A stretch of 64,000 bases of DNA from an uncultured Bacteroidales bacterium (GCA_947303465.1 CAMYYI010000002.1:37463-101462), one strand, 5' to 3'. Counted from the first letter of the stretch, positions 34,118-42,789 are shown. Numbers and translations are program-made. Notes: generated by a model from the sequence alone, not told the origin.

Positions 34118-36697
34118 CTATTTGAACAGGTTAACAAGTGTTGCAACCATAGTAGTGATAGATGCCGCGGAGGTACCGATACCAAGCCATTCGCCGGTAG
34201 TCAGCTTATCCTTGTCGGAACGGCCCGGCACAACTATTTCGCATCCCGGTTCCAGTCTGGACCCGGGCCCTACTGCCACCATTCCGTTCATGTATATGAC
34301 ATAAGTCTTGGCCCGGCGGGCCTTGTGGCTGAAACCACCGGCCTGACGCACATAGTACGCGATTGGCTTGCCGGAAATGAAGTGTACGGTGTTGGGATAT
34401 AGCACCTCGCCCTGAACACGAACGGTAGAGGCCACTTCCGGGATAATGAGTTCGTCACCGTCCCTGAGCACCACGTCATAGTCCGAACCGGGATTTGCCA
34501 GTGCCTTGTCAAGCTCCAGACCAACGTTGTATATCTCGGAAACTTTCAGTTTGTTGACATCCAGGGTATCCTTGCTGGAAACGCTTTGGGTGACAATCTT
34601 TGCCATTGCGATCCGCACGTTGCGCTCATACTGGTTGATCTTGCGCTTGAGCATGGCGCCGCGCACGTTACCGTTGGGAGTCGCCCCTCCGGCCCTCTTA
34701 ACCAGGTCGGAAACGCGCTCGTCCGTGCTTACGAGGGTGTACTGGCCGGGGAAGGTAACCTCACCGGTTATAGTCACATTGCGCTGTTCTACGTAAGTAG
34801 GGCTCTTGCGCACGGAAACCACGTCGTAAGGCTGGAGTTCGAAACCGCCGGCCCCGTCTTCGATGAGACCGTCCTTGATGGACATCTCGAAGACCATGGC
34901 GAGAGTTTCCGAAGCCGCAGTGCTGGACGGTTCGTTGATACGGCGGGATACGTCAACCTTTGCGGAGGAAGCGCCCTCGGAAAGGCCGCCGGCCAGCAGT
35001 ATCAGGTCCTCCACTGTTGTGTGCTCGGCATATTTGTACTTGCCGGGGTTGACCACGTATCCGGTAATGCTAAGGTCGCCCTTGAGTTCAACCTCATTCA
35101 CATTGGAGATTACGAGTATGTCTCCCCTCTTGAGAAGTACATCTTCGGCATTCCCCTCTACAATGCCCTTCAGAGGCACGGGAACAAGTTCAAGGGAGCG
35201 GTCCGGCTTCTCGCGGATAATCTGGGCGCGGCCTACGAATGCATCTTCCATGAGACCGCCGGCATGGGCTACCAGCTGTCCGACAGTGGCGATATCACCG
35301 CCCAGCTCGAAACTGCCGGGACGATAAACTGCGCCTTTTATCTCAACCTTGTTGGTAAAGACCTCCACCTTGCTGCCGTTAACGAATACAGCATCGCCGT
35401 CCTGCATTCCGAAATCACCTATCTTGTCGGACATGACGGTGTAGATATGGTTGGTACGGCCGTCGTTGCGCTCTACGCACACGTCGTCCCTCCATGCACC
35501 GCCGGCATAGCCGCCGGCATAGGTGATCAGTGCGGAAAGAGGTTCACCGTCACGCATCTCATAGAACATGGGACGCTTGATAAAGCCTTCTACGCTCACA
35601 AGCGCGGAGTAAGACGGCACATTGATTACATCACCTTCCTTAAGGGCCAGATTGTTGTCCAGCTTGCCGTTGAAGATGTAGTCATACACATCCACGGTAG
35701 CGTATTCTTCCCCTGCACGGATTACCTTTACGTTACGCAGCGAACCGATTTCAGTGACGCCGCCCGCCCAGTATAGCGCATTGAAAACGGTGGAGAAGGA
35801 TGACAGCCGGTAGGTGCCGGGAGCCTCCACTTCACCGAAGACGTTCACCTGAATGGTTCTGACCTCGCCCAGGGTGACACTCATCTGGGAAGATCCGGAG
35901 CGTAATGTAGAATAAATCTTTCCGAGGACTGACTTGAGTTTGCCTCTAGCCTCCTTTATCGTCAGACCGCCAAGTTGTATAGGGCCAACCTGCTGGATAA
36001 AAATGCGGCCTTCCGGAGATATTACCTGGTCAATCGTGGCCTCGCTGGTTCCCCAGATGTCAATGATGACCTCGTCTCCGGCGCCCAGGACATAGTCTTC
36101 AGGGGTCGCGAGATTCTGGTTGGGCTCGAAGGAAAGGTTCTGTACGGAGAAGATGTCATGCCCGTAAATCTTCCTGTACCCGTATTCGTCGTACAGGGGA
36201 TCCTCTTCTTCGTACTCATCCTCTGTGACATCCTCTTCAATGATAGGCTTGCCGGTATCGGGATCAATAACGGGTTCCTTTTCCACCTTCATGGTTTTCT
36301 CCACCTTCTTAGGCCTCCGGGGTTTGCGGGGCTTCTTTTCAGGAGTCTCCTTGGATTCCTCTTCCGTGGTCTTACCAGATACGGAAGTGTCGGTATCGTC
36401 ACTCAGGGAGACCGGCTTACGCCCGCCAGGACGCTTGCCGTCCTGCTGCTTGCCGGATACCTCTGGCACCTCGGAAAGACCGGTAGAACCGCTCTTGTAA
36501 GCTTTCATCAACCTCTGCAACTGGGAGGTCGTAACGCCCTTTGCCATGAGTTCCGATGCAATCTGGGACTCAGACTTGCCGGAAGCAACACCGGAAGTGA
36601 TGTAGCTGATTATCTGATTGTCAGACATCTGTGCAAAAGCCTGCTGGGCGCCCAGTGCAAGCAGGACGGTCAGCAGGATAACTAATCTTTTACGCAT
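34118..36697 (-). CDS. Polysaccharide export outer-membrane protein (Wza-like, multiple SLBB domains)
   Basis: An 859-residue exporter. It has a signal peptide (1-22, ending QQAFA) and an N-terminal helical region. A Lys/Arg/Pro/Glu-rich low-complexity stretch covers about 78-165. A Poly_export domain follows (YVLGAGDEVIIDIWG, about 195-275). Several SLBB domains come next, seen as repeated V.GEV..PGTY, I.GAVYRPGSFEL, ITGYVVNPGKYKY, ITGEVTFPGQYTL and VQGEVLYPNTVHF. It is longer than E. coli Wza (about 380), as is usual for Bacteroidota. The C-terminus ends in a hydrophobic helix (SAASITTMVATLVNLF). It is first gene of the 17-gene operon and has a -7 box 72 nt upstream. Confidence 0.92.
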   Translation of the reverse strand: MRKRLVILLTVLLALGAQQAFAQMSDNQIISYITSGVASGKSESQIASELMAKGVTTSQLQRLMKAYKSGSTGLSEVPEVSGKQQDGKRPGGRKPVSLSDDTDTSVSGKTTEEESKETPEKKPRKPRRPKKVEKTMKVEKEPVIDPDTGKPIIEEDVTEDEYEEEDPLYDEYGYRKIYGHDIFSVQNLSFEPNQNLATPEDYVLGAGDEVIIDIWGTSEATIDQVISPEGRIFIQQVGPIQLGGLTIKEARGKLKSVLGKIYSTLRSGSSQMSVTLGEVRTIQVNVFGEVEAPGTYRLSSFSTVFNALYWAGGVTEIGSLRNVKVIRAGEEYATVDVYDYIFNGKLDNNLALKEGDVINVPSYSALVSVEGFIKRPMFYEMRDGEPLSALITYAGGYAGGAWRDDVCVERNDGRTNHIYTVMSDKIGDFGMQDGDAVFVNGSKVEVFTNKVEIKGAVYRPGSFELGGDIATVGQLVAHAGGLMEDAFVGRAQIIREKPDRSLELVPVPLKGIVEGNAEDVLLKRGDILVISNVNEVELKGDLSITGYVVNPGKYKYAEHTTVEDLILLAGGLSEGASSAKVDVSRRINEPSSTAASETLAMVFEMSIKDGLIEDGAGGFELQPYDVVSVRKSPTYVEQRNVTITGEVTFPGQYTLVSTDERVSDLVKRAGGATPNGNVRGAMLKRKINQYERNVRIAMAKIVTQSVSSKDTLDVNKLKVSEIYNVGLELDKALANPGSDYDVVLRDGDELIIPEVASTVRVQGEVLYPNTVHFISGKPIAYYVRQAGGFSHKARRAKTYVIYMNGMVAVGPGSRLEPGCEIVVPGRSDKDKLTTGEWLGIGTSAASITTMVATLVNLFK

Positions 36698-36769
36698 ATT
36701 AAGTAATTATTGAATACAACTCCGTTACCGCCTGTCACATCTGTAGATGCGGGCGACTCAAGTATTTGA

Positions 36770-36777
36770 CAAATGTA
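36770..36777 (-). promoter_or_regulatory. Promoter -7 box (TACATTTG) of the polysaccharide operon
   Basis: TACATTTG on the minus strand fits TAnnTTTG and is the best match upstream of the operon's first gene. It implies a leader of about 65 nt, which contains CATC-taca-GATG (within 36735-36760). No inverted switch ends or UpxY-like gene, as at phase-variable Bacteroides capsule loci, were seen. Confidence 0.6.
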
Positions 36778-36797
36778 AATAAAATATTAGTAAAATC

Positions 36798-38117
36798 CTA
36801 ACGGAAACCCTTCAAACGCTGACGAAGCGAACCGTCCATGGCCATCTTCATCATCTTGCGCGTCTGGTCAAATTGTTTGAGAAGCTTGTTGACGTCGGCC
36901 AGCGAGGTGCCCGATCCACGGGCGATGCGCTGCCTTCTGGAGCCGTTTATGCATTCGGGATGTTCCTTCTCGTAGGGAGTCATTGACTGGATGATAGCCT
37001 CCGTCGGCTTGAAGGCATCTTCCGGAATATCCACGTCTTTGAGAGCCTTGTCCATGCCCGGGAGCATACCCATCAGATCCTTGGCGGAGCCCATCTTCTG
37101 AACCTGCTTGAGCTGCTCATAGAAATCATTGATAGTAAACTGATTGCGAGCTATCTTCTTATGTAGCTCTCTAGCCTGTTTCTCATCGAACTGTTCCTGT
37201 GCTTTTTCCACCAGCGAGACTACGTCGCCCATGCCCAGGATACGGTCTGCGACGCGGGCCGGGTAGAATATGTCAAGCGCCTCCATCTTCTCCCCCGTAC
37301 TCACGAACTTGATGGGTTTGCCGGTAACCGCCTTGATGGAAAGGGCCGCGCCGCCGCGGGTATCGCCGTCCATCTTGGTAAGCACAACTCCGTCATAGTC
37401 GATAGCTTCATTGAACGCCTTGGCGCTTTCCACCGCATCCTGGCCGGTCATGGCATCAACCACGAACAGGGTCTCGTCGGGCTTGAGGGAGTCGTGCAGG
37501 AGGGCGATTTCGTCCATCAGTTCCTTATCCACGACAAGACGGCCCGCAGTATCTACCACGACCACGTTATATCCCTCGCTACGGGCATACTGGACGGCAT
37601 TACGGGCCACCTTTACGGGGTCTTTCTCCACCTCCTCGCTATACACGGGAACGCCTGTTTGTTCACCCAGGGTCTTGAGCTGTTCTATGGCAGCCGGACG
37701 GAAAGTATCGCATGCTGCAAGCAACACCTTGCGTCCCTTCCTGCTCTTCAGGAACAGGGCAAGCTTGCCGGAGAAAGTAGTCTTACCGGAACCGTTCAAA
37801 CCGGCCACCAACACTACTGCAGGTGTGTTTTTAAGGTTTAGTTCGCTATGCTCGGAGCCCATGAAACCGGCCAGTTCGTCATGCACGATCTTGACCATCA
37901 TCTGCTGGGGCTTGACCGCGGTGAGCACATTGGCGCCCATGGCCTTCTGCTTCACTCGGTCGCAGAACTCCTTGGCCACTTTATAGCTCACGTCCGCATC
38001 CAGCAGGGCCCTGCGTATTTCTTTCAGAGTCTCAGCGATATTAATCTCACTTATCTTACCTTCGCCCTTAAGAATCTTGAAGGACCGTTCCAGCCTTTCT
38101 GACAGATTATCGAACAT
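36798..38117 (-). CDS. ffh: Signal recognition particle protein Ffh (SRP54)
   Basis: A 439-residue GTPase that with 4.5S RNA directs membrane proteins to the translocon. The N domain (1-90) is followed by the G domain with P-loop GLNGSGKTT (106-114), DTAGR and TKMDGDTRGG. The Met-rich M domain covers about 300-439 and contains SRRQRIARGSGTS, which binds SRP RNA. Length is normal. It lies alone between the polysaccharide operon and a divergent AraC-type gene; no terminator is visible after it. Confidence 0.97.
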   Translation of the reverse strand: MFDNLSERLERSFKILKGEGKISEINIAETLKEIRRALLDADVSYKVAKEFCDRVKQKAMGANVLTAVKPQQMMVKIVHDELAGFMGSEHSELNLKNTPAVVLVAGLNGSGKTTFSGKLALFLKSRKGRKVLLAACDTFRPAAIEQLKTLGEQTGVPVYSEEVEKDPVKVARNAVQYARSEGYNVVVVDTAGRLVVDKELMDEIALLHDSLKPDETLFVVDAMTGQDAVESAKAFNEAIDYDGVVLTKMDGDTRGGAALSIKAVTGKPIKFVSTGEKMEALDIFYPARVADRILGMGDVVSLVEKAQEQFDEKQARELHKKIARNQFTINDFYEQLKQVQKMGSAKDLMGMLPGMDKALKDVDIPEDAFKPTEAIIQSMTPYEKEHPECINGSRRQRIARGSGTSLADVNKLLKQFDQTRKMMKMAMDGSLRQRLKGFR

Positions 38118-38143
38118 ATAGCGTTTTACCTTTAAAAATTTGC

Positions 38144-38151
38144 CAAAAATA
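38144..38151 (-). promoter_or_regulatory. Possible promoter -7 box of ffh (TATTTTTG)
   Basis: TATTTTTG on the minus strand fits TAnnTTTG, 26 nt before the ffh ATG. Its last base overlaps the start codon of the divergent AraC-type gene, so expression of the two could interfere. Confidence 0.45.
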
Positions 38152-38549
38152 TGAAAAAAATATCAATTCTAAGGCAACTGTCGGCTATTATCAAAAGAGC
38201 ACAGGACAGAAAAGACATAATCGACGAGCAGACCGGCAGTATAATGGCTCAGTGGCTGGCCGACAAAGGGTGGGCCCGGAAGGCGAGCTTAGACGAGGTT
38301 TCGGACGTATTGGGTATACGGAAAGAGCAGATCTCACTGTTTGTACATCACTATTACCACAAAAGCTTCCTGAGCTGGCGCAGGGATCTGCGCATAGAGG
38401 AAGCCAAACGCCTGCTGCTGGAGGACAGCAAAATCCCCGCGGCCCTGATTGGAGAGGCCGTGGGGATATCGGACAAAAGCAATTTCAGGCGTCAGTTCAA
38501 AGAACTTACCGGCTGCACTCCGGTGGAATGGAGAAAGCTAAAACAATAG
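38151..38549 (+). CDS. Small AraC-type helix-turn-helix protein
   Basis: A 132-residue protein. The C-terminal 80 residues form an AraC-type DNA-binding region with two helix-turn-helix motifs; the second contains LIGEAVGISDKSNFRRQFKELTGCTPVEWR, close to the AraC signature. The N-terminal 45 residues are too short for a ligand-binding domain, so it may act without an effector or be a truncated family member. It lies between ffh (divergent) and a 5'-nucleotidase-type gene (convergent, 12-bp overlap). Target genes unknown. Confidence 0.85.
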   Translation: MKKISILRQLSAIIKRAQDRKDIIDEQTGSIMAQWLADKGWARKASLDEVSDVLGIRKEQISLFVHHYYHKSFLSWRRDLRIEEAKRLLLEDSKIPAALIGEAVGISDKSNFRRQFKELTGCTPVEWRKLKQ

Positions 38550-40244
38550 GCCCATATCCTTTTCCATTAATGGAGCCACCACTTCTTCGGGAACGAAGCA
38601 CCACGAGCCGAGCACCTCCCTGTCGCTTATTTGGAGCGGTCCAATGGAATCGTTGGATTTTATAAACTTGTACAGCAGGTCGCGTATCTCCGGATACCGG
38701 GCCACAATCCGTTCCTGCAGTTTCTCATGCGGGATACCTGCGCCTTTGGTGACTATGTCGCCACCTCCGTTGGCCCTGTAGGAAGTCATTGCCACCGTGT
38801 AAGTGGCGTCCTCGTCAAAGGCTTCCCCTCCGGTCAGGGAACTGATGGTCACCCTCTCCCCTGCCGGCCTGGTCACATCCACGGTATAGTTGATACCTGC
38901 GGCAGAGTCGAAATTGTAGCTGCGGTTCACAAAAGACCAACGGCTCGCGCCCGAACGCACGTCGGGACTGTCCTTGATATACAGCACATGCCCCCCTTCG
39001 AGCCGCACCCAGTTGTCGTAAGAATACTCCAGCAGGGACTTGATCTCAGCCCCCTTGAGCTCCAGTACAAACAACTTATTCTCAAAGGGATAGATAGTAA
39101 ACATGTCGTTGTACACCAACTGCCCGGCACTCACGGTAGAGTTGAAGGTCAGAGGCGCAGCCAGCGATATCCGGGCTCCGGAGGCAGCCAGCTGTACGGT
39201 ATGCAGCATGTCGATATAGGCGCACATACCCTTATAAGCGTCCCGGGTAACCAGGGGGATTTCCAATTCGCCTACCGGCTGGAGGGTAAAGGCCCTGACG
39301 GCTTCGAATTCCGGCCGGAAAGCGGCGACCATCTCCTCATCCACTTTTTTCTTATCCATTCGCACGTACTCTCCCCTGCAGGCTGACGGGCCGTGCTTGC
39401 CGAAGCTGATTACGGCATGTCCCACGTTGGAACAGCGTGCGCCTCCGTTGATAAGCCAGCGCTTGCCGTTCCGGGAGCACACACAAAACGGCTGATGGTC
39501 GTGTGCACATACCAGCACATCGATGTTCCTGGCCCTTTTAAAGATGTCAAGTCCTTGACTCTCAAGCGACTTGCCATCCCCTTTTCCGGTGCCGGAGTGT
39601 ATCACCACCACCACTGCATCGGGCTTGAGCTTACAGCGCAGCTCACTTACCCTCTTATTGACGAGCGGCACCAGGGAAGAATGCCTCATACCGCTCCAGA
39701 GGTCCGGCGAAAGCCAGCCGTCTATATTGGCATTGTTATAGCCCATCACCAGGATGCGCCGGCCAGCCTTTTCCACTATCCGGTATTCCGGGAAATACAG
39801 CCCGCTGCCGTCATCCTTCACGGCATTTCCGGCAAGCCACGGTATCCCGGCCTCCTGCATCTCAGCAAACACTTTGTCGTAAACGGGATGTCCGGCCTCT
39901 ATGTCATGGTTGCCTACGGTGCACACGTCGTATCCCATGTATCTGGCGAGTCTTGGATAGATGTGGGGCGTGTCTGTAGCCACGTAGTTGAAATAATAGG
40001 ATGCGTTGTCTCCCTGAAGGCAGTCGCCGGCGTCCAGCAGAAGGACGTTTTCCGGCCCTACGGCAGCCCTCAGGCTATCCACGTACCACTTCACCGACAT
40101 AAGGCTGACGCGCGGCTTATCCCCCACGTAAGTGCGATTGAAATAGGAACCGTGTACATCGCCCGTAGTTACTATGTGAAGATCCTGGGCCGAAAGGCTT
40201 GCAGAAAAAGCCAGCAGAAATAGCGAGTAAACAATTATTTTCAT
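38538..40244 (-). CDS. Secreted 5'-nucleotidase / UshA-type bifunctional metallophosphatase
   Basis: A 568-residue exported enzyme with signal peptide (about 1-19, ending SLSAQ). The N-terminal metallophosphatase domain has TTGDVHGSYF, LLDAGDCLQGD, TVGNHDIEAG and VCAHDHQPF, the ligands of a two-metal site. The C-terminal domain (about 340-530) resembles 5_nucleotid_C with SGARISLAAPLTFNSTVSAG and YTVAMTSYRANGGGD. Such proteins release phosphate or nucleosides from nucleotides in the periplasm. The ATG at 40244 was chosen over a GTG 9 nt upstream. It shares a palindromic promoter with the divergent GSCFA gene. Confidence 0.9.
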   Translation of the reverse strand: MKIIVYSLFLLAFSASLSAQDLHIVTTGDVHGSYFNRTYVGDKPRVSLMSVKWYVDSLRAAVGPENVLLLDAGDCLQGDNASYYFNYVATDTPHIYPRLARYMGYDVCTVGNHDIEAGHPVYDKVFAEMQEAGIPWLAGNAVKDDGSGLYFPEYRIVEKAGRRILVMGYNNANIDGWLSPDLWSGMRHSSLVPLVNKRVSELRCKLKPDAVVVVIHSGTGKGDGKSLESQGLDIFKRARNIDVLVCAHDHQPFCVCSRNGKRWLINGGARCSNVGHAVISFGKHGPSACRGEYVRMDKKKVDEEMVAAFRPEFEAVRAFTLQPVGELEIPLVTRDAYKGMCAYIDMLHTVQLAASGARISLAAPLTFNSTVSAGQLVYNDMFTIYPFENKLFVLELKGAEIKSLLEYSYDNWVRLEGGHVLYIKDSPDVRSGASRWSFVNRSYNFDSAAGINYTVDVTRPAGERVTISSLTGGEAFDEDATYTVAMTSYRANGGGDIVTKGAGIPHEKLQERIVARYPEIRDLLYKFIKSNDSIGPLQISDREVLGSWCFVPEEVVAPLMEKDMGLLF

Positions 40245-40252
40245 ACTGTTCA

Positions 40253-40269
40253 CAAAAATAGTATTTTTG
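40253..40269. promoter_or_regulatory. Palindromic bidirectional promoter (CAAAAATAgTATTTTTG)
   Basis: Seventeen bases form a perfect palindrome about the G at 40261. Each half reads outward as TATTTTTG, a full match to TAnnTTTG. The left half serves the 5'-nucleotidase gene and the right half the GSCFA gene. The spacer from box to ATG is exactly 8 nt on both sides, so each mRNA would have a leader of only a few bases. Confidence 0.65.
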
Positions 40270-40277
40270 CAGGGAAA

Positions 40278-41114
40278 ATGAAACTCAGCACCCCTGTCAC
40301 AATCGCCGCGCCCCGGAGGCCGTTTTCACTGTCCGACAAGATAGTGTTGCTGGGCAGTTGCTTTGCCGACAATATGGGGGCAAAATTCGCCGCCGCAGGC
40401 TTCGAGGTATGCACCAATCCCTTCGGTACGCTTTATAATCCAGAGTCCATTCGCTCAGCCGTAGAGCGGTTGGACTCCACTGAGCCGTTTGGTCCAGCAG
40501 ACTGTGTGGAAATGGGGGCAGGTGCGGGCCGTATCTGCTCGTTCAGCCATCATACTTCTTTTGCCCGGGAAACTGCCGGAGAGTTCCTGGAGCATGCAAA
40601 CAGCGAGCTCGATAAGGCGCGGGAGTTCTGGCGCTCAGCCGACAGGGTGATTCTTACTCTTGGCACGGCGCTCGTGTGGTATCACGACGGCCGGGCGGTT
40701 GCCAACTGCCTTAAGAGACCCGCCGTGGAGTTCGAACGCAAGATGCTGTCTGTAAGTCAGATAAGAGAAGCACTTCAAGAAATTATTGAGGCGCACCCCG
40801 AGAAGAGCTTCACCGTCACCGTATCCCCTATCCGCCACCTCGGCGACGGTGCCCACATCAACACGCTCAGCAAAGCCAGCCTCCTGCTCGCCACCGCAGC
40901 CGCAGCGGCGGACTACTTTCCGGCGTTCGAGATAATGATGGACGAACTGCGGGACTACCGTTTCTATGCAGACGACCTGGTCCATCCATCCACAGCCGCG
41001 GTGCAGTATATCTGGGAACGCTTCCTGGAGACCTTCGTATCCCCCTCCGACCTCTCTTCAATTTTACAAAACGAGAAGGAAAGTAAACGGAGAGCTCATC
41101 ATCAGATGCTCTAA
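40278..41114 (+). CDS. GSCFA domain protein
   Basis: A 278-residue protein named for the motif LLGSCFADN (GSCFA, 26-30), followed by NPFGTLYNP. ILTLGTALVW and VSPIRHLGDG fit the later family blocks, and the GSCFA Ser with a late DLVHPS (Asp, His) suggests an SGNH/GDSL-type esterase. The family is common in Bacteroidota; its substrate is not known. No signal peptide is seen, so it is probably cytoplasmic. It is transcribed from the shared palindromic promoter, and an intergenic palindromic element follows its stop. Confidence 0.85.
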   Translation: MKLSTPVTIAAPRRPFSLSDKIVLLGSCFADNMGAKFAAAGFEVCTNPFGTLYNPESIRSAVERLDSTEPFGPADCVEMGAGAGRICSFSHHTSFARETAGEFLEHANSELDKAREFWRSADRVILTLGTALVWYHDGRAVANCLKRPAVEFERKMLSVSQIREALQEIIEAHPEKSFTVTVSPIRHLGDGAHINTLSKASLLLATAAAAADYFPAFEIMMDELRDYRFYADDLVHPSTAAVQYIWERFLETFVSPSDLSSILQNEKESKRRAHHQML

Positions 41115-41120
41115 ATTTAG

Positions 41121-41139
41121 GCGGCCGATTGAAGGCCGC
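41121..41139 (+). repeat. Short hairpin overlapping the left arm of the following palindromic element
   Basis: GCGGCC-gattgaa-GGCCGC can form a 6-bp hairpin. Its right side is part of the left arm of the element at 41134-41224, so the two structures exclude each other in an RNA, as in attenuator pairs. A regulatory role is speculative. Confidence 0.5.
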
Positions 41140-41224
41140 CGGAAACAGCCCCTGAGCGATTTTGAAAATGCGAGCGCAAGCGAAGCATTTTTGTAATATG
41201 AGCGAAGGGGCGTTTCCGGAGGCC
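41134..41224. repeat. Core-in-palindrome repeat element, copy A
   Basis: Arms 41134-41153 and 41206-41224 pair over about 18 positions (GGCC, CCGGAAAC and GCCCCT against AGGGGC, GTTTCCGG, GGCC). They enclose a 52-nt core that begins GAGCGATTTTG and ends TATGAGCGA. The core holds its own stem AAAATGC/GCATTTT. The same core, with different but again self-complementary arms, occurs at 47076-47181. It lies between the GSCFA gene and yebC-type gene, which converge, so a terminator-like role is possible. Confidence 0.75.
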
Positions 41225-41234
41225 AACGGATGTC

Positions 41235-41267
41235 AAAAAAAATGGCCGGAGAAATACTCTGGCCATT
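41235..41267 (-). terminator. Rho-independent terminator of the yebC-type operon
   Basis: On the minus strand AATGGCCAGAG-tattt-CTCCGGCCATT forms an 11-bp stem (one G-T pair), followed by a run of T. It starts 22 nt after the stop of the YebC-type gene. Confidence 0.85.
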
Positions 41268-41289
41268 AATATAATCGAAGGAAACAATG

Positions 41290-42039
41290 CTATTCCTCCG
41301 GCTTCATAGTCGTATAGACGTTGGTAACATCCTCGTCGTCCTCCAGCAGGCCGGTAAGCTTGTCAAGCGTTGCACGCTGCTCGGGAGTGACATCTTTGAG
41401 ATCAACGTTGGGAATCTGCTCGAAGCCACCGGAAATCAGCTCGAAGCCGTTCTCCTCGATGTACTTCTGAATCTGACCGTAAGAGCCATATTCACCGTAA
41501 ATAACGATAACCTTGGTCTCGTTGTCGTCCTTGTCCACCTCTATCTGCTCGAAGAGCTCCTCCACACCGTAGTCGATAAGCTCGAGCTCAAGTTCCTCAA
41601 GGTCGATACCTTCCTTCTTCTTAATGCGGAATGTGCACTTGCGGTCGAACATGAATGACACGCTGCCGCTGGTTCCGAGGGATCCGCCGCACTTGTTGAA
41701 ATAGCTGCGGACGTTTGCCACGGTACGGGTGTTGTTATCGGTAGCAGCCTCTACAAGATAGGCGATGCCGAAGGGGCCGAAACCTTCGTAGATGATCTCC
41801 TTGAAGTCTCCCTGCTTGCTTTCGGTAGCCTTCTTGATAGCCCTCTCGATATTCTCCTTGGGCATCTGCTCGGCACGGGCCTCAGCCATAAGGGCACGGA
41901 GGCGGGGGTTGCCGGTAACATCGGGACCGCCCTGCTTGACGGCTATGGTGATTTCCTTACCGAGTTTGGTGAAGGTACGGGCCATATGGCCCCACCTCTT
42001 CAGCTTCCTTTCCTTGCGGAACTCAAATGCTCTTCCCAT
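41290..42039 (-). CDS. YebC/PmpR (TACO1) family protein
   Basis: A 249-residue protein of the YebC family. It opens MGRAFEFRKERKLKRWGHMARTF, a Bacteroidota variant of the usual N-terminus. The three-domain pattern follows: NPRLRALMAEARAEQMPKENIERAIKKA, EGFGPFGIAYLVE and the C-terminal NVYTTM. Family members have been described as transcription regulators and, more recently, as translation factors that help ribosomes at proline stretches. It follows a TPR membrane-protein gene by 2 nt on the same transcript, which ends at the terminator at 41235-41267. Confidence 0.92.
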   Translation of the reverse strand: MGRAFEFRKERKLKRWGHMARTFTKLGKEITIAVKQGGPDVTGNPRLRALMAEARAEQMPKENIERAIKKATESKQGDFKEIIYEGFGPFGIAYLVEAATDNNTRTVANVRSYFNKCGGSLGTSGSVSFMFDRKCTFRIKKKEGIDLEELELELIDYGVEELFEQIEVDKDDNETKVIVIYGEYGSYGQIQKYIEENGFELISGGFEQIPNVDLKDVTPEQRATLDKLTGLLEDDEDVTNVYTTMKPEE

Positions 42040-42041
42040 AA

Positions 42042-42722
42042 TTATTCAGCTTCTGCGCGGGTGATGTACTTGTCGATATCGTAACCCTCGATAGACTGGG
42101 GATACTTGTCCTTGATGGTCTTGTAGCACTCGATAGCCTTGGCCTTGTCGCCAAGCTGCTCGTAAACTATACCGGCCTTGAGAAGGTATGCAGCGGCAAA
42201 CACGTTGTCGGCCTTGTTGGCAGCCTTCATGTATGCGGCAGCAGCCTCGGAGTATTTTTCCAGTCCTACATAGGCGTCTCCCTGGCAGGCCAGAGCGCGT
42301 GCTGCAAGAATGGGCTCCTTGCCGTTGTACTTCTTGAGGTAACCGAGAGCCTCCTCATACTGTCCGAGCTGCAGGGCGCAGACACCGGCCTCCATATAAA
42401 CGGCGGCACCGGCCTTTGAGCCGTACTCGGAAATAACGTCGGCAAGACCGAGCACATTGCCGTCTCCGTTGAGAGCAAGCTCGTACTCGCCTGCGGCGAA
42501 ACTCTGCTCGGCGGGGAATGCCTGCTGTGCGGCCTCGGCACACTTGGGCTGGTAAACCAGCTTTACATATGCGAAAACACAGAGTGCAACAACCACGAGG
42601 GCGCATACGACGGTCCAGATGGTTTTCTTGTGTTCGTTATAGAACTGATCGGTCTTGGAGACTGTCTCCTCAATGTTCTCCCTGCGGAGAGCTTCCTTCT
42701 CATTTACTTTATCCTTTGCCAT
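42042..42722 (-). CDS. Membrane-anchored tetratricopeptide-repeat protein
   Basis: A 226-residue protein. A charged cytoplasmic N-terminus precedes one membrane helix (about 33-53, TIWTVVCALVVVALCVFAYV). Helical TPR-like repeats fill the rest: AAVYMEAGVCALQLGQYEEALGYLKKY, ALACQGDAYVGLEKYSEAAAAYMKA and AYLLKAGIVYEQLGDKAKAIECYKTI. The arrangement resembles YfgM/ancillary SecYEG proteins, but that is a likeness in layout only. It probably serves as a scaffold at the periplasmic face. It starts the operon with the YebC-type gene and is divergent from recF. Confidence 0.82.
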   Translation of the reverse strand: MAKDKVNEKEALRRENIEETVSKTDQFYNEHKKTIWTVVCALVVVALCVFAYVKLVYQPKCAEAAQQAFPAEQSFAAGEYELALNGDGNVLGLADVISEYGSKAGAAVYMEAGVCALQLGQYEEALGYLKKYNGKEPILAARALACQGDAYVGLEKYSEAAAAYMKAANKADNVFAAAYLLKAGIVYEQLGDKAKAIECYKTIKDKYPQSIEGYDIDKYITRAEAE

Positions 42723-42760
42723 ATTTCTGATATTTTTGTTTTTCCTAATAAATTAGCAGG

Positions 42761-42768
42761 CAAAGGTA
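42761..42768 (-). promoter_or_regulatory. Promoter -7 box (TACCTTTG) for the TPR/yebC operon
   Basis: TACCTTTG on the minus strand fits TAnnTTTG, 38 nt before the ATG of the TPR gene and 21 nt from the divergent recF box. Confidence 0.55.
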
Positions 42769-42789
42769 GTAATTTCAATTAAATTATCC

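Noticed and set aside
17815..36697. Phase-variable capsule locus of the Bacteroides type
   Set aside because: No invertible promoter ends, recombinase, UpxY or UpxZ-like genes were found next to the operon.
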